Position numbers and translations under genes: made by a program. Positions 1 to 8,230 of a DNA stretch of 64,000 nucleotides are shown here, one piece after another. A model generated the notes under the pieces. It was not told the DNA's origin. It saw only the letters and a list, made by a program, of their open reading frames with translations, and did not search any database. Every line of letters begins with the position of its first letter. Within the stretch, counting starts at the first letter, position 1. Source of the stretch: Phyllobacterium calauticae (GTDB taxonomy: Bacteria; Pseudomonadota; Alphaproteobacteria; Rhizobiales; Rhizobiaceae); NCBI RefSeq assembly GCF_019991125.1, contig NZ_JAGENB010000007.1, forward strand, positions 108,781 to 172,780. Reading direction: 5' to 3'.

Positions 1-2
1 TG

Positions 3-77
3 AAGGCGATTATAGGGCCGGATGGCCTCCAAGCGGAATATGCTGCGACGGTTAGGACAAGTAGCCCTTTTGAGTAG
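3..77 (+). CDS. Possible 3' end of a gene entering from the left
   Basis: The third forward frame is open from the window edge to a TAG at 75-77, giving 24 residues that end in SSPFE. It is followed at once by a hairpin, as expected for the end of a plus-strand gene facing the minus-strand sugar operon. The stretch is too short to assign to a family and could be chance. Confidence 0.25.
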   Translation, partial: KAIIGPDGLQAEYAATVRTSSPFE

Positions 78-106
78 CGCCCTCCCCATTCGGGCTACTG
101 TTTACA
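73..106 (+). terminator. Candidate terminator hairpin
   Basis: AGTAGC(G)CCC pairs with GGGCTACT across a nine-base loop, with one bulged G, and a short T-rich run follows. It would end the gene entering from the left. An alternative 5' arm (AGTAGCCC, 59-66) can pair with the same 3' arm. Confidence 0.35.
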
Positions 107-180
107 CAGCCGATTAGATAAAATCGAAAGCCAGGCGGCCATTTCTCTTGAGATCCGATGTGCCAAGGCATTTCCCGAAA

Positions 181-201
181 TGCGGGCTCGGACAGCCCGC
201 A
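181..201 (-). terminator. Hairpin just after the sugar-kinase stop codon
   Basis: TGCGGGCT and AGCCCGCA are perfect eight-base arms around a five-base loop, directly downstream of the kinase stop on the minus strand. The following U tract is weak, so termination by this hairpin is an inference. Confidence 0.4.
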
Positions 202-202
202 A

Positions 203-1123
203 CTATGATGCGATGCCAGCCACATCCATTGCCTGCCCGAGTGCTGTGGCGCCGCCGGCAGCCTGGACAGCCAAACTTCCCAGAGCAACACCGGCATTGA
301 GGCAGGATTGCGGATCCAGCCTGTCGAGCCAGGCATTGATGAACCCTGCATCGAATGCATCACCGGCACCGGTCGTGTCAACGACCGCGACGCTCGGAGC
401 GACGCTGTAGAAATAACGGCCATCCATCATCAGATGGGCGCCGCGCGCGCCGGATTTGACGACAATGATCGGAAAGTCTTCAGCGAGCTTGCGCAGGCTT
501 TCAACTGGGTCGGACAGGCCGGTGATCGCCGTCGCCTCTTCCTCATTCGGCAGGAAGATGTCCACACCCGCGCAGTTTCCGATAAAGGCAGGATCGAAAA
601 TCAGGGTTTCATCCCAGCTGGGATCGAGAGAAACCGTCAGGCCATGCGCCTTCGCATTCCGGACCAGATCAGGGATCTCAGCGAGAGTAGCATATTCAGC
701 GATATGAAGATGTGTCGCCTTCTCCCAGGCGAGAGCCGGCAGCAACGCCGCCGGCTGCGCCGAACCGGCCCGCCGCGACAGGAACGCCCGCTCATGACTG
801 TGATTGATCGCAACGGAGACCTGGGGACCAGCATCCGGTGCCTGCTCAAGAAAGCGCAGATCAATGCCGCTTGTCCTGAGTTGATCCAGCAGTCCCACGG
901 ACAGGGAGTCCGTACCAAGCCGGGCAAGAAGCGCCGTGGTCCTGCCCGTATGGGCCAGATAGGCCGCGACGATGAACGCGCCGCCGCCGCCGGTGATGGC
1001 CATGTTGCTGGCAAAGACTTCACGCCCGAGCACCGGCATTGTCTCAAGCCCGGTAAAAATCAGGTCACAGTAAATCCTGCCGATACTCAGAACGGCATTC
1101 ATTTCGGCTGAATTGGATTTCAT
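203..1123 (-). CDS. PfkB/ribokinase-family sugar kinase
   Basis: A 306-residue kinase of the PfkB family, expected to phosphorylate a sugar or sugar-derived substrate with ATP in the cytoplasm. The second PfkB signature is at about residues 249-261 (DTTGAGDAFDAGF), with the likely catalytic base Asp255 in GAGD. The glycine-rich sugar-binding loop (GGGGAF) is near residue 45, and the N-E motif that supports Mg/phosphate binding is at 191-197 (LPNEEEA). It is the last gene of the six-gene minus-strand operon and its start overlaps the stop of the ABC ATPase gene, so translational coupling is likely. The substrate cannot be read from sequence; the context suggests the imported sugar or a product of the neighbouring lyase. 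Confidence 0.9.
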   Translation of the reverse strand: MKSNSAEMNAVLSIGRIYCDLIFTGLETMPVLGREVFASNMAITGGGGAFIVAAYLAHTGRTTALLARLGTDSLSVGLLDQLRTSGIDLRFLEQAPDAGPQVSVAINHSHERAFLSRRAGSAQPAALLPALAWEKATHLHIAEYATLAEIPDLVRNAKAHGLTVSLDPSWDETLIFDPAFIGNCAGVDIFLPNEEEATAITGLSDPVESLRKLAEDFPIIVVKSGARGAHLMMDGRYFYSVAPSVAVVDTTGAGDAFDAGFINAWLDRLDPQSCLNAGVALGSLAVQAAGGATALGQAMDVAGIAS

Positions 1124-2154
1124 AAACGGCCCAGCGACTTCTCGGTTTTTGCATCGAAGAGGTAGAGTGCCGTAGGCGCGGCATAAGCAGTGACCATGCT
1201 TCCTGTCGCCGGGATCAGTTTGCCCGGTGCTGTTGCAATGACCGATTGTCCGGCGACGTCGAAATGCACCAGCGTTTCGGATCCAAGCGGCTCGACCGCC
1301 GACACGACGCCCCCCAGTTTGAAATTACCCGGCGCGGCCTCCCCGATCACCAGATCATGCGGGCGAATACCGATCAGCATGGCGCCACCGGCTTCCACAG
1401 CGACGCCCGTATCTGTCCGGCGCCCTGGAATGAGGTTCATTGAGGGGCTGCCGATGAACCGTGCGGTAAACACATCCAGCGGGTTTTCGTAGATTTCCAT
1501 CGGCGTTCCGGTCTGCAGGATGTGGCCGTCGCGCATCACCACGATCCGGTCGGCCATGGTCATGGCCTCCACCTGATCGTGGGTGACATAGACGATGGTC
1601 GTGCCCAGCCGCTGATGCAGACGTTTGACCTCGATGCGCATTTGCGCCCGCAATTGCGCGTCAAGATTGGACAAAGGCTCGTCGAACAGGAAGGCGGAGG
1701 GATTGCGCACCATTGCACGGCCGATGGCTACGCGCTGGCGCTGGCCGCCGGACAATGCCGAGGGACGCCGTTCGAGCAAGGCGGTCAGCCCAAGCATTTC
1801 GGCAGTCTCATCGATGCGCTTGTCCTTGTCTTCCCTCGACATTTTCGAGGTATAAAGACCGAAGCCGATATTCTGCCGGACGGTCAGGTGCGGATAAATG
1901 GCATAGTTCTGGAACACCATGGCAATGTTGCGCTGCTTGGGTTCCCGCTCATTGACCACGTCACCACCGATACGCAGCGTGCCTCCGGAGATATCCTCGA
2001 GGCCCGCAATCATCCGCAGCGTCGTTGATTTGCCGCAGCCGGACGGACCGACGAAGACAACGAATTCGCCATCGGCGATCTCAAGGTCGATGCCGTGGAC
2101 CACATCGGTCTTGCCATAGCGCTTGACCAGGCCCTGAAGTTCAATTGTCGCCAT
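1120..2154 (-). CDS. Sugar ABC transporter ATP-binding protein, UgpC/MsmK type
   Basis: A 344-residue ATPase that would power the MalF/MalG-type permease pair encoded upstream. Walker A is at about 36-44 (GPSGCGKST), the ABC signature is LSGGQRQRVAIGRA, and Walker B runs into FLFDEPLSNLD. The roughly 110-residue C-terminal extension matches the TOBE/regulatory domain of the MalK-UgpC group. Its ATG overlaps the TGA of the lyase gene (ATGA), and its own end overlaps the kinase start, so the three genes are tightly coupled. Members of this group sometimes serve several sugar importers, so the substrate is not fixed by this gene. Confidence 0.95.
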   Translation of the reverse strand: MATIELQGLVKRYGKTDVVHGIDLEIADGEFVVFVGPSGCGKSTTLRMIAGLEDISGGTLRIGGDVVNEREPKQRNIAMVFQNYAIYPHLTVRQNIGFGLYTSKMSREDKDKRIDETAEMLGLTALLERRPSALSGGQRQRVAIGRAMVRNPSAFLFDEPLSNLDAQLRAQMRIEVKRLHQRLGTTIVYVTHDQVEAMTMADRIVVMRDGHILQTGTPMEIYENPLDVFTARFIGSPSMNLIPGRRTDTGVAVEAGGAMLIGIRPHDLVIGEAAPGNFKLGGVVSAVEPLGSETLVHFDVAGQSVIATAPGKLIPATGSMVTAYAAPTALYLFDAKTEKSLGRL

Positions 2155-3668
2155 CAGGCAGCTCCTACCAATGCTTTGAAATTACGGTCAAGTTCATGGG
2201 CCGCCCGGCTCTCGCTGGCTGCGTGATCGGCCGCCAATTTCGCGAACGCCGAAGCCCTGTCGCGATAGGACGATAATGCCTCGGCCATGGGTTCGGCGGC
2301 AGGACCGCCGAACCGGCTGCGGACACGGACAAAATAGTCCGGCGATACGATTTCCGCGAACTGATCGCGATCAACCGACGGCTTGCGCCCGGTCGCATGT
2401 TCGAAGGCCGCCAGAAACGGCTCGAAGCCATCGGTGGGCAGATCGCCTTGTTTGGCAACGACTGCTTTGGCGACCGTGGCGGCGATTTCATGTGCTTCCC
2501 GGAACGACAGGCCTTCGCGACGCACGAGTGAATCGGCAAGTTCGGTGATGGTAATGCAGGAGCGGCGGATATTGCCGGCGACACGCTCGGAATCGATACG
2601 GATCGCCGACACGAAGGACGCCATGAGATCAAGAACGCGCCCGGCAGAAATAAAGGCCTCATAACCCATCGACTGGGTTTCGCCCTCGCTGTCATTCATG
2701 TCGGTGAACGGGGTGTTGTGCATGACGTCAAGCACGGTTCGCGCCCGGCCGAATGTCTGGCTTGCCAGCAGCCGCATGTGCTCGATGGGCACCGGATTGC
2801 GCTTCTGCGGCATGATCGACGAGATTTGCACCAGCGCATTCGGGACATAGACCTGCCCCACTTCAAAGCTGGTCCAGAACTGGAAATCCTGGATCAGCCG
2901 GCCAAGGTGCAGGAACAGCAATTCGATGGCACTGTAGGTGGAGGTGATATAGTCGACCGCGGCGATGCAGCTGTAGGAATTGCGCAAGGGAGCGGAAAAA
3001 CCGAGAAGCTCCGCCACACGGGCGCGATCGATTGCAAATCCGGAGGTGGTGATCGCTGCGGCACCCATGGGGCTGAGATCGACGATCTGCCGCGCTTCCT
3101 CGAAGCGGTTCATGTCGCGTATCAAAACTTCGATGACGGCAGACAGGTAATGACCGAAGGTCGTCGGCTGGGCCGGCTGGCCATGGGTATAGGCAACGAT
3201 CAGCGTTGCCTTCTCGCGCTCGGCGGCATCGATCAGGGTATCAAGCAGGTGGCGCGCCTTGCCCATCAGTGCATCGATGCGCGTCTTCAACCCAAGCTTG
3301 AAAAGCGTATGATCGATATCATTGCGCGAGCGTGCCGTGTGGAGGCGTCCTGCAATATCGGCTCCAACCCGGTGTTTCAGTTCCTTCTCGATCAGGAAGA
3401 AGAAGTCCTCCACTTCCCCCGTATAGGCGAGCGAAGCCGGATCGATGTCGCGGTCAATGGCTTCGAGCGCTGCCCCGATCTTGGCGGCCTGATTACGCTC
3501 GACGATACCCGTTTCCACCAGCATCACCAGATGCGCGCGGTCGATGCGGCGGAAGCCATCGACATGATGCGACTTGGCGCCGTCAAACAGAGGTCGCAGC
3601 ACCGCTTCCTTGTAGACCGGATCGGGGAAGATACTTTTGTCCGAGAGACGCGGATCATTCAACGTCAT
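2154..3668 (-). CDS. Argininosuccinate-lyase-like enzyme inside a sugar ABC operon
   Basis: A 504-residue member of the fumarase/aspartase/argininosuccinate lyase superfamily. Family marks include HTARSRND (about 110-117), THGQPAQ with the conserved His near 162, and the flexible-loop signature SSIMPQKRNP at about 283-292, which carries the catalytic serine. The frame is open far upstream, but the ATG at 3668 is chosen because an AAAGGAT ribosome site precedes it and the family N-terminus begins there; it starts five bases after the permease stop. The superfamily removes fumarate, or adds to it, by C-N or C-O elimination. Placement between a sugar permease and its ATPase makes a dedicated catabolic role likelier than arginine biosynthesis, but that is inference. 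Confidence 0.85.
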   Translation of the reverse strand: MTLNDPRLSDKSIFPDPVYKEAVLRPLFDGAKSHHVDGFRRIDRAHLVMLVETGIVERNQAAKIGAALEAIDRDIDPASLAYTGEVEDFFFLIEKELKHRVGADIAGRLHTARSRNDIDHTLFKLGLKTRIDALMGKARHLLDTLIDAAEREKATLIVAYTHGQPAQPTTFGHYLSAVIEVLIRDMNRFEEARQIVDLSPMGAAAITTSGFAIDRARVAELLGFSAPLRNSYSCIAAVDYITSTYSAIELLFLHLGRLIQDFQFWTSFEVGQVYVPNALVQISSIMPQKRNPVPIEHMRLLASQTFGRARTVLDVMHNTPFTDMNDSEGETQSMGYEAFISAGRVLDLMASFVSAIRIDSERVAGNIRRSCITITELADSLVRREGLSFREAHEIAATVAKAVVAKQGDLPTDGFEPFLAAFEHATGRKPSVDRDQFAEIVSPDYFVRVRSRFGGPAAEPMAEALSSYRDRASAFAKLAADHAASESRAAHELDRNFKALVGAA

Positions 3669-3673
3669 GGTGA

Positions 3674-4528
3674 TTATCCTTTCAGTCCGGCCAGCATCAC
3701 GCCGCGCACGATGTAGCGCTGCAGCACCAGGAAAACGATGAGCGTCGGCAGCGTGGCGATGGCAGCACCAGTCATGATCAGCTCCCACTGGATCGACTGT
3801 TCGACGGCAAAGCTCGAGAGGCCGACGGGAAGTGTGTAGAGTTCCTTGCTCGTGGTCACGATCAGCGGCCAGAAGAACGCCGTCCAGTTGCCAAGGAAGG
3901 TGAAAATGGCAAGAGCAGACAGCGCCGGCGTAACCAGCGGCATCGCCACCTTCCACCAGATCTGGAATTCGTTCAGACCATCGATCCGCGCAGCTTCCAG
4001 AAAGTCGTTGGGGATGGTGTCGAAGAACTGCTTCATCAGGAAAGTCCCGAAAGCGGTCATCATGCCCGGGAACATGATGCCCCAATAGCTGTCCAGCCAA
4101 CCGAGCTGGCTTGACATCAGGTACCACGGAATAACCAGCATCTCGGTCGGTATCATCAGGGTCGACAGAATGGCGAGGAAGATCAGGTAGCGGCCGCGGA
4201 ATTCGAACTTGGCCAGCGTGTAGCCGACAAGGCTGTCGAAGAAAACGTTGGAAAGCGTCACCGTGACGGCGACAATGCTGGAATTGAGAAACCAGCGCAT
4301 GAAGCGGCCGTCCAGCAGCACCTTGGCATAGTTCTCCAATGTCGGCGCTGCGGGAATGATGCGCAGATCGTAGACCTGGCCTGCCGTCTTCAGCGAGGTG
4401 GAGAACATGAACAGCAGCGGCGTGATCATGATCAGACCGCCGATCAGAAGAAGCGTCCAGACAAGGATCTGCGCGGGTTTTATGTTGGCGCGGTACAATC
4501 CTGCCGGCTTCGGGAGAGCACTCGTCAT
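3674..4528 (-). CDS. Sugar ABC transporter permease, MalG-like
   Basis: A 284-residue inner-membrane permease with about six hydrophobic segments. The cytoplasmic EAA loop is visible as EAARIDGLNEFQIWWKVAMP, where it contacts the ATPase. It is the second of the paired carbohydrate permeases (CUT1 family) and follows the MalF-like gene by one base. With that gene, the binding protein and the UgpC-type ATPase it makes a complete importer. No residue identifies the sugar. Confidence 0.93.
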   Translation of the reverse strand: MTSALPKPAGLYRANIKPAQILVWTLLLIGGLIMITPLLFMFSTSLKTAGQVYDLRIIPAAPTLENYAKVLLDGRFMRWFLNSSIVAVTVTLSNVFFDSLVGYTLAKFEFRGRYLIFLAILSTLMIPTEMLVIPWYLMSSQLGWLDSYWGIMFPGMMTAFGTFLMKQFFDTIPNDFLEAARIDGLNEFQIWWKVAMPLVTPALSALAIFTFLGNWTAFFWPLIVTTSKELYTLPVGLSSFAVEQSIQWELIMTGAAIATLPTLIVFLVLQRYIVRGVMLAGLKG

Positions 4529-4529
4529 A

Positions 4530-5474
4530 TCATTTATCCCTCAAGACGCGCAGCTGCAGCAATGACACCACCAGCAGGATGGAAAACAAGACAACCGTCT
4601 GTGCCGCCGCATAACCCATCTGGTAGGATGAAAAGGCCGTCTGGAAGATCATCAGCACCAGGGGCTTCGTCGAGCCCAAGGGACCGCCGGGATCATTGGT
4701 GGTCATGTTGTAGACCTGGTCAAAAATCCGCAGGAAGCCGATGGAGGAAAAAACCACCAGAAAGACGGTCGTTGGTTTGAGCAACGGCAAGGTAATGCGG
4801 CGCAGGATGGCCCACTCGCCGAGGCCATCGATGCGGGCGGCTTCATAGTAGGTACCGGGAATGGCGCGCAGACCAGCCATGAAGATAATGATCTGGAAGC
4901 CAAGACCAGCCCAAATCGAGGTCACCATGATGGATGGCAGTGCCTGACTGACCGATCGGATGAACGGCTGCTGCGGCAAACCGAAGAGCCCGAGGACATC
5001 GTTGATGACGCCGATCGGGGCCGGCTGATAAAACCATCGCCATACCCAGGCCATGGCGGCTGCCGTGGTCAGAAACGGCAGGAAGTACAACGCCCGGATG
5101 AAGGCGTGCATGAACCGCACGCGATCGAGATAGTAAGCTATGGTGAATGCAAGGAGCAGGCTGATCGGTGTGCCGATCAACAGATAGGTGAAGGTATTGC
5201 GGAAGACTTTCCAGAACTGCGGATCGGTGAACAACCGCTCGTAATTGCCCAGACCGATGAACACCGGCGGCCGCATCAGATCCCAATCCGTCAGCGACAG
5301 CCAGAAGGCTTGCAGGGTCGGATAGAAACGGATGACGCTGTAGAACAGGATGGGCAGGGCGAGAAACGACCAAACCCAGATCAGCCGCTTGGTTTTCATG
5401 GACAGCCGGTCCCACACGGGCCCGGTGGGGCGGCTTGCGACCGCCCCTTCCGTATTGACAGGTGTGGAGACCAT
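4530..5474 (-). CDS. Sugar ABC transporter permease, MalF/UgpA-like
   Basis: A 314-residue inner-membrane protein with about six membrane segments and the EAA loop (EAARIDGLGEWAILRRITLP). It begins with a roughly 30-residue cytoplasmic N-terminus before the first segment, as in UgpA. It lies 12 bases after the binding-protein gene and one base before the MalG-like gene, so it is the upstream half of a CUT1 permease pair. Substrate unknown. Confidence 0.93.
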   Translation of the reverse strand: MVSTPVNTEGAVASRPTGPVWDRLSMKTKRLIWVWSFLALPILFYSVIRFYPTLQAFWLSLTDWDLMRPPVFIGLGNYERLFTDPQFWKVFRNTFTYLLIGTPISLLLAFTIAYYLDRVRFMHAFIRALYFLPFLTTAAAMAWVWRWFYQPAPIGVINDVLGLFGLPQQPFIRSVSQALPSIMVTSIWAGLGFQIIIFMAGLRAIPGTYYEAARIDGLGEWAILRRITLPLLKPTTVFLVVFSSIGFLRIFDQVYNMTTNDPGGPLGSTKPLVLMIFQTAFSSYQMGYAAAQTVVLFSILLVVSLLQLRVLRDK

Positions 5475-5486
5475 TGGACGGTGCCC

Positions 5487-6734
5487 TTACTTCTTGGCAG
5501 AATCGATGATTGCCTGTTCGGCGGTTGCCGCCTGGGCAATCGAGGCTTCCGGCGACTGTCCTTCCAGAAGAACACGGTTGGTCATGTCCATGGCCGTCTG
5601 GCGCTGCGCGGCCTCGTCGACGAATTGCGTGGTATGCGCATATTCAAGACCCTTGAGGAACGGGCCAAAGATCGGATCGGCAAGATTGGCTTCTGTAAGG
5701 GCGGCGGAACGGCGTGCGGGCAATTCGCCCACCGTCTTCAGCCAGATGTCCATGGCTTCCGGTGACGAGATATAGGCCAGGAACTTCTTCGACGCTTCCA
5801 GTTTTTCCCCGCTGACGCGTGCGCCAATACCGTTAGCGAAATAGCTCGCATAGTTGGACCGCACGCCTTCCGCATTGGCTGGCAATTCGGTGACACCCCA
5901 TTCGAAGGCGTTGATCGTCTTGAAGGAGCCGAGACGGAAAGTCCCGTCGATGGTCATGGCCGCCATACCTGCGCGAAACGCCGCCTGGCCTTCGTCCATG
6001 AAGCCGACCTGGCCGATCTTCTTCTCCGTCTGCAGGCTGGTGTAGAACTTCAGGGCCTTGATGCCGGCGTCACTGTTGTATGTGACCTTGGTATTGTCGG
6101 CCGAATAGGGTTCGCCGCCATATTGCCGGATGAGAATTTCACGCCACCACTGGTGATCCTGCCCTGCCATATCAAGCGTGGTGCCGGCGACGACAAGGTT
6201 TCCGGCTGCATCGCGCTTGGTTGTCGCAACGCCCGCTGCAACAAAATCGTCCAGCGTCTTCGGCGGATTTTCAATGCCCGCTTCTTTCAGCAATTTCTTG
6301 TTGTAGAACAGCGCCAGCGAGCGGACAGCCGTCGGCAGGCCATAGTAATCATTGCCCCTCTTCATGGCTGTCACGATGGGAAAGAAATCGCTTTCAATCT
6401 TGTCGTGCGGAAACGTGTCGGCCGGCAGCGGCTGCAGCAGCTTGCCCGCAACGAACTTGTCGAGCCATCCGTAAAACAGCTGCATGACATCCGGACCCTT
6501 GCCGCCCATATTGGCTGCAACGATGCGTGTCTGGTAATCGGCATAGGGGAAGGTCGTCTGCTTGACGGTGATGCCGGGATTGGCCTTCTCGAAATTGGCA
6601 ATCAGCTGATCCATTGCCTTGACGCGGGTTTCGTACACATATTGCCAATATTCGATCTCGACCGCCTGCGCCGTGCTTGCGGCAAACGTGGCGAATCCGG
6701 CAAGCAGACCGGCCAATAGAATTCCTTTACGCAT
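5487..6734 (-). CDS. Extracellular sugar-binding protein (family 1)
   Basis: A 415-residue periplasmic solute-binding protein. It opens with a clear Sec signal (MRKGILLAGLLAGF then AASTAQA, cleavage near residue 24). The body has family 1 features such as VKQTTFPYADYQTRIVAAN and the FYNKKLLKEAGIENPP hinge-region stretch. The frame is open further upstream, but the ATG at 6734 is preferred because GGAGGT sits just ahead of it and the signal peptide starts there. It is the first gene of the operon that continues with the two permeases, the lyase, the ATPase and the kinase. A divergent ROK regulator probably controls it. Confidence 0.93.
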   Translation of the reverse strand: MRKGILLAGLLAGFATFAASTAQAVEIEYWQYVYETRVKAMDQLIANFEKANPGITVKQTTFPYADYQTRIVAANMGGKGPDVMQLFYGWLDKFVAGKLLQPLPADTFPHDKIESDFFPIVTAMKRGNDYYGLPTAVRSLALFYNKKLLKEAGIENPPKTLDDFVAAGVATTKRDAAGNLVVAGTTLDMAGQDHQWWREILIRQYGGEPYSADNTKVTYNSDAGIKALKFYTSLQTEKKIGQVGFMDEGQAAFRAGMAAMTIDGTFRLGSFKTINAFEWGVTELPANAEGVRSNYASYFANGIGARVSGEKLEASKKFLAYISSPEAMDIWLKTVGELPARRSAALTEANLADPIFGPFLKGLEYAHTTQFVDEAAQRQTAMDMTNRVLLEGQSPEASIAQAATAEQAIIDSAKK

Positions 6735-6903
6735 ATAAACCTCCTGTGCCCTGCCATATCCATCATCGGATGCAGAGCTTCCTTGTTCCCCAGGCATCGG
6801 CGATGCCCATGACCTCATCCCACCGCATGGCAATGTTTCTGCTGCAGCAACCGCGAACGTTGTCGCGGCTTACTTATAAGCTTCACCGTCAGCGATGATT
6901 TGT

Positions 6904-6930
6904 CAATAACATACTTTACTTGAATTATTG
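6904..6930. promoter_or_regulatory. Candidate ROK operator between divergent operons
   Basis: CAATAA (6904-6909) and TTATTG (6925-6930) form an inverted repeat with a 15-base AT-rich spacer, between the binding-protein gene and the ROK gene. NagC/Mlc-type ROK proteins bind AT-rich inverted repeats of this general look. The arms are only six bases, so this is tentative. Confidence 0.35.
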
Positions 6931-6990
6931 TATTGCGTCAGAACACCTCTTGGAGGTATCGGTAAAAGACTGGAATCGAAGGTTTGCGAC

Positions 6991-8214
6991 ATGACCCGAC
7001 AGATGAGCGGTACGCATCAGATTGCCATCGGCAAAAACCCCGAGCGCAGCCGGCATCACAACCGGCGCGTTGTGCTGGATGTCGTGCGCATTCATGGCTC
7101 GCTGGGACGCATGCACATCGCCAAGCTCACCCAGCTGACCGCCCAGGCGGTGGCCAATATCGTTGATGAACTGGTAAGCGACAACCTGCTGATGGAAGTC
7201 GGACGCCTGCGGTCCGGTCGTGGCCAGCCTCCCATACAGTTCGCAGTCAATCCCGAGGGCGCCATTACCATCGGCATCGAGATTGCCGCGGATCACATGG
7301 TGATCGTTGTTTTGGACCTTGCGGGCCAAGTGCGTTCCAAGGAAATCGTTCCCGTCAGAAACACCACGCCCGAACATTTCATTCCCCGCTTTGTCGGCGA
7401 GGTGGACAAGATTCGGGGCCTCTTCAAATCGAAGCTGCTTGGTATCGGCGTGGTGATGCCCGGACCGTTTGAGATCGATGGTATGACATCCGTCGGCCCA
7501 ACCACCCTTCCCGGCTGGGGAGCGATTGACACTGCAAAAGTTCTATCCGAGGCGAGCGGCGAACTGGTCATCGTTGAAAACGACGCCACCGCCGCCGTGG
7601 TAGGCGAGCGGCTATTCGGTGCCGGCCAGGCGATTTCTGATTTTTGCATGATTTACTTCGGAGCCGGTATCGGCCTTGGCGTCATCCACGAGGGAACACC
7701 GTTTCGCGGTGCTTTCGGCAATGCCGGTGAAATCGGACATATCGTGGTCGCACCGCGCGGAAAACAATGCCCGTGCGGCCAGAGCGGCTGCCTCGAACTC
7801 TATGCCTCGCTGCATGCCCTGAAGGAAAAGCTGCGCGAGGCAGGCATCGCCGCCAGCGAATTTTCCGACCTTGAAGCCCTTCATACCGCCAACCATCCCG
7901 TTCTGAGAGCGTGGATTGGCGAGGCCGCGGACTATTTGAGCCCGATGGTTTCGATGCTGGAAAATATTCTTGATCCGGAAACCGTGATGCTGGGCGGAGC
8001 CATGCCGGATGCAATCATCGATGACATCATTTCCGCCATGCATCATTTGCCGGTGTCTGTGGCGAGCCGCCGTGCGCGCTCCCTCCCGCGCGTCCAGCGC
8101 GGCCAGACGGGTCAATTGACCGCCGCACTTGGCGCGGCCGCGCTGCCGCTCTTCGAAGTCGTGACCCCCAAACTCGATACATCGCCAACAGACATAGCCC
8201 ACAACACGTTATAA
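6991..8214 (+). CDS. ROK-family transcriptional regulator
   Basis: A 407-residue ROK protein with an N-terminal winged helix (RNRRVVLDVVRIHGSLGRMH and on, about residues 22-80) followed by a sugar-kinase-like ROK domain. The kinase-like part has the acidic END motif (IVENDATAAVVGERL) and the zinc-binding cysteine cluster CPCGQSGCLELYAS. An upstream TTG at 6928 also lies in frame; the ATG at 6991 is preferred because the HTH then has a normal lead-in and a GAAGG precedes it. It is divergent from the sugar ABC operon and 16 bases ahead of the PIG-L gene, so it probably controls both in response to a sugar or sugar phosphate. Confidence 0.9.
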   Translation: MTRQMSGTHQIAIGKNPERSRHHNRRVVLDVVRIHGSLGRMHIAKLTQLTAQAVANIVDELVSDNLLMEVGRLRSGRGQPPIQFAVNPEGAITIGIEIAADHMVIVVLDLAGQVRSKEIVPVRNTTPEHFIPRFVGEVDKIRGLFKSKLLGIGVVMPGPFEIDGMTSVGPTTLPGWGAIDTAKVLSEASGELVIVENDATAAVVGERLFGAGQAISDFCMIYFGAGIGLGVIHEGTPFRGAFGNAGEIGHIVVAPRGKQCPCGQSGCLELYASLHALKEKLREAGIAASEFSDLEALHTANHPVLRAWIGEAADYLSPMVSMLENILDPETVMLGGAMPDAIIDDIISAMHHLPVSVASRRARSLPRVQRGQTGQLTAALGAAALPLFEVVTPKLDTSPTDIAHNTL

Positions 8215-8230
8215 GCGGCAGGAGGATACC

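Noticed and set aside
308..1111. Long open frame on the plus strand opposite the PfkB gene
   Set aside because: It mirrors the kinase gene in antisense, has no ribosome site, and its residues match no protein pattern; high GC gives such shadows throughout the window.
3669..4127. N-terminal extension of the lyase to 4127
   Set aside because: The extension would lie inside the MalG-like permease gene and its residues are low-quality shadow sequence; the ATG at 3668 has a ribosome site and the family N-terminus.
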